Assembly (NCBI GenBank): GCA_046482735.1
Contig: JAWOEL010000096.1
Location: 1-26,372 of the forward strand
Reading direction: 5' to 3'
Length of the DNA: 26,372 nt
Source: JAQICB01 sp046482735
GTDB taxonomy: Bacteria; Bacteroidota; Bacteroidia; Bacteroidales; UBA1715
Part shown: positions 9,044-16,989 of the stretch, piece by piece
Numbering within the stretch: the stretch's first letter is position 1
Layout of the letters: every line of letters begins with the position of its first letter
Made by a program: the position numbers and the translations under genes
The notes under the pieces: model-generated
Databases searched by the model: none
What the model saw: the letters and a program-made list of their open reading frames with translations, nothing else
What the model was told of the DNA's origin: nothing

Positions 9044-9093
9044 AAAATGAGTTTTTTGAAAAAAAAATTATTTTTTTTCAAAAAACTCATTTT
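9044..9093. terminator. Perfect 23-bp inverted repeat with 4-nt loop, probable terminator
   Basis: Positions 9044-9066 and 9071-9093 are exact reverse complements around the loop ATTA. The arms contain TGAG/CTCA flanked by A and T tracts, so U-rich tails occur on both strands. It lies about 55 nt past the stop of the leftward MCE gene and about 140 nt upstream of dnaA. Termination of the amidase-MCE transcript before dnaA is the simplest reading; a structural role near an origin is possible. Confidence 0.65.
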
Positions 9094-9101
9094 CAGATAT
9101 T

Positions 9102-9120
9102 TACAGAATAATTTTCTGTA
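9102..9120. repeat. 7-bp inverted repeat TACAGAA/TTCTGTA
   Basis: TACAGAA (9102-9108) and TTCTGTA (9114-9120) are perfect inverted repeats around TAATT. The site lies between the MCE gene stop and the 23-bp hairpin. It may be part of a compound terminator or a protein-binding site; nothing else in the sequence decides between these. Confidence 0.4.
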
Positions 9121-9146
9121 ACACATTAACACTTATGGGGGTTAAC

Positions 9147-10133
9147 TTATTCTGACTTATTTTTCTGAGACTTTCCAAATAATGGAAATGAAACATACCG
9201 TTTTGGATTTTCATTAATGTCTTCAATAAGTTGATCTAATTTTCCGGAAGCTGACTCAAGATTATTATATAAATCTTCATTTTGTAATAATGGTCCAAGT
9301 GATCCTTCACCTGAATTTATTTGCTTCATAATAAGATGTAACTCCTGCATCACACTATCTGTTGAAGTTATGGTACGTTTAATATCAGATTTAGCTAAAG
9401 AATCGGATACAGCAGCAAAATTATCTACAATTAAATCTATTTCTTTTTCTTTACCACTAAAAGTTTTCGTGATTTTTTCTATATGAATAAGTGTTTTTTG
9501 AATTTGATCACTCCCATTGGTAAGAATAGTATCTATAGTTACACTTGAATTATGAATAGCATCAACAGCTTTTTGTATTCGTATAAAACTTTCTTTTAAG
9601 TGATTTCCGGTATTTTCATTGAGCACATACTTTACTTGTTCCAATGCAACACTAGTCTGTTGTAAAAGTTGTTCTGCCTGCTTTTTCAACGGTGCCATCT
9701 CAAGACGTACCTGGTCTTGCAAACTTCCTTCTATTTGAGATGTAAAATAATCACCATCTTGCATGCGTTCCACATTTTTCTTATCAACCGGAGGCAGTAT
9801 TAAATCAATAGATTTTGAACCCATTAAATCGGAACTAAATATTTTTGCTATGGTATTTTCGGGTAATTTAATAGTATTATCAATAGACATTTCCACAGTA
9901 ATGCTATTGTACTGAATTGATGAAAATGATATATCAGTAACCTGACCTATTTTATGTCCGCGCAATAATACAGATGCATTTTTTTTCAAACCATCAATAC
10001 GTTCATATTCGGCATAATACACATTGGTTTCGGTAAATACATTTTTACCTTTTAGGAAATTAAATCCCCAATAAAAAAATATTAATGTTAACACTAATAT
10101 TAAACCTATCTTTACAATTTTATCTTTTTCCAC
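9147..10133 (-). CDS. MlaD/MCE-family lipid-transport protein
   Basis: The 328-residue protein is anchored by one N-terminal membrane helix (about residues 7-25, IGLILVLTLIFFYWGFNFL) and has a single MCE domain at about 38-115 (VYYAEYERIDGLKKNASVLLRGHKIGQVTDISF). The long C-terminal part is mostly helical, with heptad-like stretches. This is the layout of MlaD, the periplasmic substrate-binding ring of ABC systems that move phospholipids between inner and outer membrane. The ATPase and permease partners (MlaF, MlaE) are not in the window. It starts 6 nt after the amidase stop, so the two are one leftward operon, consistent with shared envelope-maintenance roles. Confidence 0.9.
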   Translation of the reverse strand: MEKDKIVKIGLILVLTLIFFYWGFNFLKGKNVFTETNVYYAEYERIDGLKKNASVLLRGHKIGQVTDISFSSIQYNSITVEMSIDNTIKLPENTIAKIFSSDLMGSKSIDLILPPVDKKNVERMQDGDYFTSQIEGSLQDQVRLEMAPLKKQAEQLLQQTSVALEQVKYVLNENTGNHLKESFIRIQKAVDAIHNSSVTIDTILTNGSDQIQKTLIHIEKITKTFSGKEKEIDLIVDNFAAVSDSLAKSDIKRTITSTDSVMQELHLIMKQINSGEGSLGPLLQNEDLYNNLESASGKLDQLIEDINENPKRYVSFPLFGKSQKNKSE

Positions 10134-10139
10134 AATTAA

Positions 10140-11282
10140 TTAATTTTTGTTTTGTTGTTTTAATGCTTTTTTCAAATTTATACGTTTATTATCTTTAATT
10201 GCAACAATAAAAGCAGTCGGATAAAGTTCCCTCACCCCCTCCAATCTTTCTCTAACAATCTCATAATCAGTATTATTACAAACCAAATACTTATACACAT
10301 TATTTTCCTGCAATATAAAAACATTTTTCAATCCTTTGAAATTTTCAGACGTAGTTTCAATATTATTTTTTGATGATGCCAACTGTATAGAAAAATATGT
10401 GTCCGCATTATTTACAGATGTAGTAGGATTGGATACTGTATCATAAGCTAGTGAAAACCGATTAATAAAGGCAGTATCAACATCAAAATTAGTTTTCTTT
10501 TCGATCATATTTTTATAATCTCGAAACGCTCTAAAAATTGCTGATGCCATATAATCCTGTCCCAGTTCAGTCATTAAAAAAGCTTCTTCTTTTTCATTCG
10601 TAATAAAACCTGTTTCGACTAAAATACTGGGCATTGTGGTTTTCCACAATACCAAAAACGGAGCCGAACGCACACCTCGGTCTCGTCGTCCTACACGTTC
10701 ACGAAACTGATCCTGCACAATAGAAGCCAAAGTTGCACTCAATTCTAAATTTGCACTTTGCATCATAGTATGAACAATAATAGCATCTGTATTTTGAGCA
10801 GACATACCCTCATACTTAGTTTTAAAATCATCCTCTATACTAATTACTTTATTCTCTAATTTAGCAACTTCGAGATTCGCCTGAGATTTGTGCAATCCCA
10901 TAACCCAACTATCAGCTCCATATGCTGTTCTATTTCTGTTGGCATTTACGTGAATTGAAATAAATAAATCTGCACTATTTGTATTTGCTATTTCTGCACG
11001 TTTATGTAACTCAACAAACTCATCTGTTTTTCGTGTATAAATAACATCAACATCAGGAATATGCTTTTCAATTAATTCACCGGTTTTAAGTGCCATTGCA
11101 AGTGTTAAATCTTTTTCTTTGGCTTTTTTTCCAAGGGCACCGGGGTCTTTACCACCGTGTCCTGCATCAATAACTACAGTTTTTATCCTGTACCGTTCCT
11201 CTTGTGCTACGAGATGTATTGATACAATCAACAATAAATTCACACAAAAAAAACTAATTATATATTTGGTTATCAAATTCAT
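10140..11282 (-). CDS. N-acetylmuramoyl-L-alanine amidase (AmiC type) with C-terminal SPOR-like domain
   Basis: A periplasmic zinc amidase that removes stem peptides from peptidoglycan, usually during septum splitting. A signal peptide covers about residues 1-26 (LLLIVSIHLVAQ). The Amidase_3 domain spans about 34-255, with the expected zinc and catalytic residues: His42 in DAGHGG, Glu56, His111 in SIHVNAN and Glu223 in VETGFI. A helical insert lies before VRSAPFLVLW. A region at about 296-365 (YFSIQLASSKNN, then VYKYLVCNNTDYE and a final TAFIVAIKDNKRI strand) has the beta-alpha-beta pattern of a SPOR domain, which binds denuded septal glycan. The first gene of the leftward operon with the MCE protein, it is divergent from lptD across 131 bp. 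Confidence 0.94.
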   Translation of the reverse strand: MNLITKYIISFFCVNLLLIVSIHLVAQEERYRIKTVVIDAGHGGKDPGALGKKAKEKDLTLAMALKTGELIEKHIPDVDVIYTRKTDEFVELHKRAEIANTNSADLFISIHVNANRNRTAYGADSWVMGLHKSQANLEVAKLENKVISIEDDFKTKYEGMSAQNTDAIIVHTMMQSANLELSATLASIVQDQFRERVGRRDRGVRSAPFLVLWKTTMPSILVETGFITNEKEEAFLMTELGQDYMASAIFRAFRDYKNMIEKKTNFDVDTAFINRFSLAYDTVSNPTTSVNNADTYFSIQLASSKNNIETTSENFKGLKNVFILQENNVYKYLVCNNTDYEIVRERLEGVRELYPTAFIVAIKDNKRINLKKALKQQNKN

Positions 11283-11350
11283 AACAATAAAAACTATTAA
11301 TTAATATACGAATAGTGCTCAGTTTTTAGTATTTCATAAAATTTTCTATT

Positions 11351-11358
11351 TATTTTTG
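11351..11358 (+). promoter_or_regulatory. Bacteroidetes -7 box candidate for lptD
   Basis: TATTTTTG matches TAnnTTTG and lies about 55 nt before the chosen lptD start, in the 131-bp gap between the divergent amidase gene and lptD. No convincing -33 TTTG is found at the expected distance, so the call rests on one element only. Confidence 0.3.
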
Positions 11359-11413
11359 GCAACAAATTCTAATATATTTTGTTTAATTTATTACAAAAAT
11401 AGCATTAAAACAT

Positions 11414-13990
11414 TTGCAATTACGAATTACAACATATTTTTTTATTTTAAACTTCATTTTCTGGTGTTCTCTATCTGCGTTTTCTCAAAACACAGATATT
11501 ATGTCGGAAAATAAAGATTCCCTTACAATAGACTCAACTTATACCGATACACTTATACACATACCAAAAGATTCTACACAAAAAAGCAGCCAGGCTATTG
11601 ATGCCGAAGTACATTATTCATCACAGGATTCCATTATCTTCAATGTCAGCACCAAACACGTCTCTTCATACGGCGATGCCAAGGTTACCTATGAATCTAT
11701 TGAACTAGAATCTTATTATATAAATCTTGATTTATCAAAAAGCGAAATTTTTGCAAAGGGAATTATTGATTCTACTCATGAAAAAACAGGCACTCCTACG
11801 TATGTTGATAATACAAACACATTTGATTCCGATTCTATCAAATATAATTTCACAACAAAAAAGGGTCTAGTTTATGATGTTGTAACACAAGAAGATGAGG
11901 CATACCTGCACGGCAAAACCACAAAAATTTATCCGAATGAAGAAATACATATTCATAAGGGTAAATACACAACGTGCGACGCAGACCATCCACACTTTTA
12001 TGTGTATATAACCAAAGGGAAGCTTATACCAAACGACAAAATTATTTTTGGACCAGCATGGCTTATTCTCGATGAAATACCTCTTCCTCTTGTTATTCCG
12101 TTTGGCTTTTTTCCAAATAAAAAAGGACGGACAAATGGAATTCTGATTCCAAAAGTTGGAGAAGAGGCTTCAAAAGGATTTTATTTTCGCGACATGGGTG
12201 TTTATCTTGGATTTAGCGACTATGTAGACCTTCGCTTAACTGCCGATTTATACACACTTGGCTCATGGCGAACAAATCTTACTTCTCATTACAAAAAACG
12301 CTATTCATTTGATGGAAATATTTCGTTGTCCTACTCCAGTTTAGTGCACGACGAGGAACGACAAGCTCCACAATTTAACGTTCGGTGGTCTCACTCACAA
12401 AACCCAAAATCAATGAACGGTGGAAATTTTAGTGCTAATGTTAACTACGGTTCTGTGGGGTTTGCAAGGCAAAACACACTCAACGACGAAGAATTTTTAA
12501 ACAATCGGATTAGCTCTTCTGTATCATACAGCAAACAATTTTCGGGCACACCATTTGGAATCTCCTCATCTGTTTTACATAATCAAAACAATTTAGATAG
12601 CACTATTTCATTAACCTTACCCCAACTTAACTGGAATATGAATTCCATAACCCCTTTTGCAACTCAAAATTCTAAACAACGTTTTTACAACAAAATTACT
12701 GTTTCGTATAATGGGGAAATGCAAAATAAACTGACTAATGCAAAACTTGACTCGAACTTCTATTCTCAACAAACACTAAATGATTTTCAAAAAGCATTTA
12801 ACCACAGAATACCTATACAAACAAGTTTCAATATATTTAATTATTTTACTGTATCACCTTCATTTAATTTTCAGGAACGATGGTATTTCGACAAAATAAT
12901 AAAAGAATGGAGCAATGAGAAAATGGTGGTAAGAGGCTCAGATACAACATATGGCGGCGTTACAGAAAGAAAAAAACAGGACTTCAACAGGGTTTCGAAT
13001 TATTCTACAGGAATAAGCGTACGTACCATGATTTACGGCATGTATCAATTTCGATCGAAATATTTACGTGCAATCAGACATATTATTACACCTAGCATAT
13101 CATACAGTATGACACGAGATTTTTCTGAAAAATATTATAAAACATATCAAACAAATTCGGAGGGTGATAGAGCGTCTTATTCTTACATAGAACATGGTAT
13201 TTATGGAATACCCAATAATCAAAAGCAAAATGCTCTTTCCTTCAAAATCAATAACGATGTTGAAGCAAAAATAAGAGATACCAAAGATACGGTAACAGGC
13301 TTTCGCAAAATTTCACTTATTAAAAATCTATCAATATCAGGAAACTACAACTTTGCAGCAGACTCACTTAAAATGAGTTATATATCTATGTCCGGAAACA
13401 CAAAACTATTTGATCGATTCAATATAAAATATTCTGCATCTTTTGATCCATATACTCTCATTTACGATTCTCCTGAAGAGAAAAATCTGATTCGATCAAA
13501 CAATTACATGCTCGACAAATACGGACAATTATGGCGAAAAAGAAATGAAAAATGGCAAACCTCTTTTAATTACAAATTTGGTCCTATACCCGAAAAAGAA
13601 ACTCTTCCCAAAACTACAGATTTTGATTATTGGGATGTTCCCTGGAATATAAATGTTTCATATTCTGTTAGCATTCCACGAAAATACTATTATAACGAAT
13701 TCAACAAAATTGATTCTATTTCGAATAATGTAGTACAAACAATGGGAATTAACGGGAAATTCAGTCTTACCAAAAATTGGAATATCTCATTCCGTACAGG
13801 ATGGGATTTTACCGAGCAAGCCATTTCGTATACCAGCATTGATGTATACAGAGATTTGCATTGTTGGGAAATGAGCTTCAACTGGGTTCCTCTTGGAGAT
13901 AGACAACGGTGGGACTTTACGCTCCGCGTAAAAGCAGATATGCTTAAAGATTTAAAATTAGATATGCAAAGTTCAACACAATATTTTTAA
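11414..13990 (+). CDS. lptD: LPS-assembly protein LptD (Bacteroidetes type)
   Basis: LptD is the outer-membrane translocon that inserts lipopolysaccharide into the outer leaflet. The 858-residue protein has a signal peptide (about residues 8-25, ending SAFSQ), an OstA/LptA-like beta-jellyroll region (about 65-250, with SSYGDAKVTYESIELES, the TTCDADHPHFYVY segment and PLPLVIPFGFFPNKKGRTNGILIP), then a long series of amphipathic strands forming the barrel. The start is a TTG at 11414: no ATG occurs in frame upstream, and the next ATG (11498) would remove the signal peptide. The protein is divergent from the amidase-MCE operon and 6 nt ahead of ridA, so lptD and ridA are co-transcribed. It ends with an aromatic (YF), as barrel proteins often do. 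Confidence 0.93.
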   Translation: MQLRITTYFFILNFIFWCSLSAFSQNTDIMSENKDSLTIDSTYTDTLIHIPKDSTQKSSQAIDAEVHYSSQDSIIFNVSTKHVSSYGDAKVTYESIELESYYINLDLSKSEIFAKGIIDSTHEKTGTPTYVDNTNTFDSDSIKYNFTTKKGLVYDVVTQEDEAYLHGKTTKIYPNEEIHIHKGKYTTCDADHPHFYVYITKGKLIPNDKIIFGPAWLILDEIPLPLVIPFGFFPNKKGRTNGILIPKVGEEASKGFYFRDMGVYLGFSDYVDLRLTADLYTLGSWRTNLTSHYKKRYSFDGNISLSYSSLVHDEERQAPQFNVRWSHSQNPKSMNGGNFSANVNYGSVGFARQNTLNDEEFLNNRISSSVSYSKQFSGTPFGISSSVLHNQNNLDSTISLTLPQLNWNMNSITPFATQNSKQRFYNKITVSYNGEMQNKLTNAKLDSNFYSQQTLNDFQKAFNHRIPIQTSFNIFNYFTVSPSFNFQERWYFDKIIKEWSNEKMVVRGSDTTYGGVTERKKQDFNRVSNYSTGISVRTMIYGMYQFRSKYLRAIRHIITPSISYSMTRDFSEKYYKTYQTNSEGDRASYSYIEHGIYGIPNNQKQNALSFKINNDVEAKIRDTKDTVTGFRKISLIKNLSISGNYNFAADSLKMSYISMSGNTKLFDRFNIKYSASFDPYTLIYDSPEEKNLIRSNNYMLDKYGQLWRKRNEKWQTSFNYKFGPIPEKETLPKTTDFDYWDVPWNINVSYSVSIPRKYYYNEFNKIDSISNNVVQTMGINGKFSLTKNWNISFRTGWDFTEQAISYTSIDVYRDLHCWEMSFNWVPLGDRQRWDFTLRVKADMLKDLKLDMQSSTQYF

Positions 13991-13996
13991 TATAAT

Positions 13997-14374
13997 ATGA
14001 AAACAGCTATTACCTCAAAACACGCCCCCACGCCCATAGGTCCATACAGCCAGGCAATTTTACAAAACAACACTTTGTACATTTCCGGACAACTCCCCTA
14101 CAATGTTGCTGAAGATTTTATAATAAACACAGATTACAGCATGGCCACAAAACAGGTTATGGAAAACATTGAAACTATTCTTCACGAAGCAGATATGGAC
14201 TTTTCCGATGTATGTATGTGTTCTATTTTTCTCAAAGACATTACCAAATTTGAAGACGTTAATGCCGTTTATTTTAATTTTGTTGATACCCCATTCCCCG
14301 CTCGTCAGGTTATAGAAGTTTCGGCACTACCAATGAATGCTATAATAGAAATATCAGTTATTGCACAAAAATAA
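13997..14374 (+). CDS. ridA: RidA family reactive enamine/imine deaminase
   Basis: RidA hydrolyses reactive 2-aminoacrylate-type enamines and imines formed by PLP enzymes, such as serine and threonine dehydratases. The 125-residue length is typical. Family residues are present: the GPYSQA motif near the N-terminus (Tyr17), the ISGQLP strand, and PARQVIEVSALPMNAIIEISVIA, with Arg103 as the key substrate carboxylate ligand and a conserved Glu near residue 118. It begins 6 nt after lptD, so it probably shares that transcript; there is no functional link that I can see. The gene is convergent with the EamA permease gene, with 39 bp between stops and no clear hairpin there. Confidence 0.95.
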   Translation: MKTAITSKHAPTPIGPYSQAILQNNTLYISGQLPYNVAEDFIINTDYSMATKQVMENIETILHEADMDFSDVCMCSIFLKDITKFEDVNAVYFNFVDTPFPARQVIEVSALPMNAIIEISVIAQK

Positions 14375-14413
14375 AACATGTAGCTTAATATCTTTACAAT
14401 ACCGGAAATACAA

Positions 14414-15307
14414 CTATTTCGCATGTTCATTATTGGTTTGTGTTACTAAATATACACCAACAAAAACCATAATCATAGATATTAATTTAAGCCACGAAAA
14501 GTTATCTTCACCTATACTAATTGAGATGATTGCAGCAACTATGGGTTGGATATATATATAAATACTTACTGTTGTTGGGTTTACATATTTAAGACCAATA
14601 ATATTCAACATATACGTCAAAAATGTTGCTCCAACTATTACAAAGCCTATAGCAGCATAAATAGAAACAGGCATAGAAGCAAAATCTATCTGCAAAACAT
14701 CATTTCCACCATACATCATAACAGGAACAACACCAAATACAAACATATATTTAAGAACAGTAAACGAACCATATTTTTTCATTAATGGTTTAGTCCATAC
14801 CAGATATAAACCATACATAATTGCGTTAGATAAAATAATCAAATCACCAGAAATATGAGCACCAGTTAACTTGTTATATTGTGTGCTAACAATCAGCATA
14901 ACAGCACCAACTCCTCCAAATAATATTCCTAGTATTTTCACCTTGGTAATAGGATATTTCAAAATAAGAGCAGATAATACCATGACAAATAAAGGATTCA
15001 ATGTCATAATAATAGACGCATTTACAGGACTTGATAACTCAATACCCCACACCAAAAGAGACTGATTGACCGTAACACCTAAAAAACCGGCAATGGCAAT
15101 TTTCCAAACATCTTTTTTTTCGAGTTTATCCGATTTAAAAAACAACGAAACCAACCACATTAACAACAATGCTCCAACCCCACGCATTAATGCCAAAGCC
15201 TGCCACGTAGCATATTCAGGTAAAACTTGCTTTACAATAATAAAATTTACACCGTATAATAAATTAGCAAATAATATTGCTATATTAGCATATAACTTTG
15301 TTCTCAT
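14414..15307 (-). CDS. EamA/DMT-family permease
   Basis: A 297-residue inner-membrane protein with ten hydrophobic segments in two homologous five-helix halves. The N-half includes LLYGVNFIIVKQVLPEYATW; the second half begins near SGDLIILSNAIMYGLYLVWTKPLMKKYGS. Both halves show the EamA signature of a first helix followed by Pro/Gly-containing helices. Such permeases usually export amino acids, metabolites or drugs; the substrate cannot be read from the sequence. A TTG at 15313 would add two residues; I prefer the ATG at 15307. It is divergent from trpC with 60 bp between starts, and a role in aromatic amino-acid efflux is only a context guess. Confidence 0.9.
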   Translation of the reverse strand: MRTKLYANIAILFANLLYGVNFIIVKQVLPEYATWQALALMRGVGALLLMWLVSLFFKSDKLEKKDVWKIAIAGFLGVTVNQSLLVWGIELSSPVNASIIMTLNPLFVMVLSALILKYPITKVKILGILFGGVGAVMLIVSTQYNKLTGAHISGDLIILSNAIMYGLYLVWTKPLMKKYGSFTVLKYMFVFGVVPVMMYGGNDVLQIDFASMPVSIYAAIGFVIVGATFLTYMLNIIGLKYVNPTTVSIYIYIQPIVAAIISISIGEDNFSWLKLISMIMVFVGVYLVTQTNNEHAK

Positions 15308-15310
15308 ATT

Positions 15311-15318
15311 CAAATCTA
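15311..15318 (-). promoter_or_regulatory. -7 box candidate for the EamA gene
   Basis: Leftward this reads TAGATTTG, a match to TAnnTTTG. It lies only about 4 nt before the ATG at 15307, so if used, the transcript would have almost no leader. No -33 element is seen at the usual spacing. Chance occurrence in AT-rich DNA is quite possible. Confidence 0.2.
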
Positions 15319-15340
15319 CATATTTCCATAAATATTTTAT

Positions 15341-15348
15341 TACTTTTG
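15341..15348 (+). promoter_or_regulatory. -7 box candidate for trpC-trpF
   Basis: TACTTTTG matches the Bacteroidetes -7 consensus TAnnTTTG and ends 19 nt before the trpC ATG, a workable leader length. No TTTG lies at the standard -33 spacing. I see no leader peptide with tandem Trp codons, T-box or attenuator hairpin in the short gap. Confidence 0.35.
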
Positions 15349-15367
15349 TAAAAACAATCTTATTAAA

Positions 15368-16159
15368 ATGAATATATTAGACGAAATAGTTGCAAAAAGA
15401 AAACAAGATGTTGCAAAAAGAAAACAAGAAAAATCTCTGCCTGAACTCGAAAAATCACCTTTTTTTCAACGTTCAGTTATTTCTGCATCATCATATATAA
15501 CAGCCCCCGAAAAATCCGGTATAATAGCAGAACACAAACGAGCATCGCCCTCAAAAGGAATAATAAACAATACTCTTTCGGTCATTGATGTTACTACTGC
15601 ATACGAAAAAGCGGGTGCTTCCTGCATTTCAATTCTTACCGAAGAACATTATTTTAAAGGTTCGGCACAAGACATACGAGAAGTACGAGACTCTGTTTCC
15701 ATACCAATTTTACGAAAAGATTTTATAGTTAACGAATACCAAATCGTAGAGGCAAAAGCTCTGGGAGCTGATTTTATTTTACTTATAGCCGCATACCTCA
15801 GTCAAGAACAAATCAGGCACTATACCCAATTAGCTCACTCTCTAGACTTAGAAGTTTTATGCGAAATTCATACACAATCTGAGGTAGATAAATGTATACC
15901 TGAAATTAATATTATTGGGGTAAACAATAGAAATTTAAAAGATTTTAGTGTAGATATAGAACATTCAATTGCACTACTCGAACATATTCCCGCGTCATTT
16001 GTTCGTATTTCCGAAAGCGGAATCTCCAATCCCGAAACAGTTATACGTTTAAAATCCAAAGGTTTTGATGGTTTTTTAATGGGTGAAAATTTTATGAAAC
16101 ATAATGCCCCGGGAAAAGCCTGTGCTCAGTTCATAAAAGAATCAAATTTATTATCATAA
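15368..16159 (+). CDS. trpC: Indole-3-glycerol phosphate synthase
   Basis: TrpC cyclises CdRP (1-(2-carboxyphenylamino)-1-deoxyribulose 5-phosphate) to indole-3-glycerol phosphate in tryptophan synthesis. The 263-residue TIM barrel has the expected catalytic landmarks: IIAEHKRASPSKG (Glu, Lys and the phosphate-binding Ser-Pro-Ser), PILRKDFIV with the catalytic Lys, LCEIHT, GVNNRNLKDF and RISESGI with the late Glu and Ser. The N-terminus contains a seven-residue tandem duplication, VAKRKQD then VAKRKQE, encoded by an almost exact 21-bp DNA repeat. trpF follows after 10 nt. The other tryptophan genes are not in the window, so the pathway is split on this chromosome or continues elsewhere. Confidence 0.96.
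   Translation: MNILDEIVAKRKQDVAKRKQEKSLPELEKSPFFQRSVISASSYITAPEKSGIIAEHKRASPSKGIINNTLSVIDVTTAYEKAGASCISILTEEHYFKGSAQDIREVRDSVSIPILRKDFIVNEYQIVEAKALGADFILLIAAYLSQEQIRHYTQLAHSLDLEVLCEIHTQSEVDKCIPEINIIGVNNRNLKDFSVDIEHSIALLEHIPASFVRISESGISNPETVIRLKSKGFDGFLMGENFMKHNAPGKACAQFIKESNLLS
15389..15430 (+). repeat. 21-bp tandem duplication in the 5' end of trpC
   Basis: Two adjacent 21-bp units, 15389-15409 and 15410-15430, are identical except for the last base (T versus A). They encode VAKRKQD and VAKRKQE in the first helix of TrpC. The reading frame is kept because the period is a multiple of three. Confidence 0.85.
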
Positions 16160-16169
16160 AAAAACACAT

Positions 16170-16808
16170 ATGAGTGATATTACTATAAAAGTATGCGGCA
16201 TGAAAAATGCCGAAAATATTTTCAAACTTGCTCAGTTGCCTATAGACATTATGGGCTTTATTTTTTATAGAAAATCACCACGGTATATAGGTGACGATAA
16301 TAGAGCGAATACTATCCTGCATATACCAAACCACATACAAAAAGCTGGTGTTTTCGTTAACGAAGATATTGCTGCTGTTCGCAATCTCCAGGAAAAATAC
16401 AATTTAAATATTATTCAACTCCACGGCTCAGAATCGCCTGAATATTGCAGAAAATTACACAGCAATTCATTCCATATTATTAAAGCATTTCAAATAACAC
16501 CTGATATTAATTTTGAAGTGCTCAAAGAATATTCTCCATATTGTTCGTATTTTTTATTTGATACCCCAACAAAGTTATATGGCGGATCAGGCAACAAATT
16601 CTCATGGAGTATTTTACAATCATATAACTTAACTACCCCTTTTTTTTTAAGTGGTGGTATTTCTGAAAATGACATTACAGAGATTTTAACATTTATTCAC
16701 CCTCAACTTTATGGAATAGATATAAACTCAAAATTCGAACAAAAACCCGGATTAAAAGATTTTACTAAAGTTTCTGATTTTGTAAATAAAATTAGAAATA
16801 CTCACTAA
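16170..16808 (+). CDS. trpF: Phosphoribosylanthranilate isomerase
   Basis: TrpF isomerises phosphoribosylanthranilate to CdRP, the substrate of TrpC. The 212-residue barrel has the N-terminal KVCGMKNAENI with the catalytic Cys, MGFIFYRKSPRYI, GVFVNE, IIQLHGSE, the FLFDT strand with the catalytic Asp, and the phosphate-binding end SGGI and GIDINSKFEQKPGLKD. In the last motif DINSKFE replaces the commoner DVSSGVE, a mild departure that keeps the acidic and Ser positions. It lies 10 nt after trpC. A 181-bp gap follows before the mannoside operon. Confidence 0.95.
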   Translation: MSDITIKVCGMKNAENIFKLAQLPIDIMGFIFYRKSPRYIGDDNRANTILHIPNHIQKAGVFVNEDIAAVRNLQEKYNLNIIQLHGSESPEYCRKLHSNSFHIIKAFQITPDINFEVLKEYSPYCSYFLFDTPTKLYGGSGNKFSWSILQSYNLTTPFFLSGGISENDITEILTFIHPQLYGIDINSKFEQKPGLKDFTKVSDFVNKIRNTH

Positions 16809-16943
16809 AAAAACACTATCATATTTTTTTATTATGTCTATTTAAAATTGTATATTTCCTGACTTAAAAAAACATATATGAATCAAAGCATAATTCACAA
16901 TACTCATATTACACTAATTATTATATAAGTAACAAAATTAAAA

Positions 16944-16964
16944 TTATGGTGACATACATCATAA
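16944..16964. promoter_or_regulatory. Imperfect palindrome upstream of the mannoside operon, possible operator
   Basis: TTATGGTG (16944-16951) and CATCATAA (16957-16964) are inverted repeats with one mismatch in eight positions, around ACATA. The site is 26 nt before the ATG of the GH5-like gene, the first gene of the operon, in a 181-bp gap that otherwise shows no TAnnTTTG box. Its position and symmetry suit a dimeric sugar-responsive regulator; no regulator gene is in the window. Confidence 0.35.
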
Positions 16965-16989
16965 AAATCAAAAATAATGCTGTAAATAT

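Larger units (their letters stand above)
8906..9146. other. AT-rich dnaA upstream region; oriC-like setting but no canonical DnaA boxes seen
   Basis: The 241 bp between the dnaA start and the end of the MCE gene are strongly AT-rich and hold a perfect 23-bp inverted repeat (9044-9093) and a smaller one (9102-9120). I looked for the TTATCCACA-type DnaA box on both strands and found no exact copy, so I do not call an origin. The region must hold the dnaA promoter, but I see no TAnnTTTG box for leftward transcription. Confidence 0.4.

Noticed and set aside
8906..9146. Chromosomal origin
   Set aside because: AT-rich and next to dnaA, but no canonical DnaA boxes on either strand; calling oriC needs whole-chromosome skew.
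14375..14413. Terminator between ridA and the EamA gene
   Set aside because: No hairpin with a T-run is found in the 39 bp; only a distant AACATG/CATGTT pair.
16809..16943. Mobile element or attachment site bordering the mannoside operon
   Set aside because: No transposase, integrase, tRNA or direct repeats at either side, and the AT-rich base use is like that of the neighbours.
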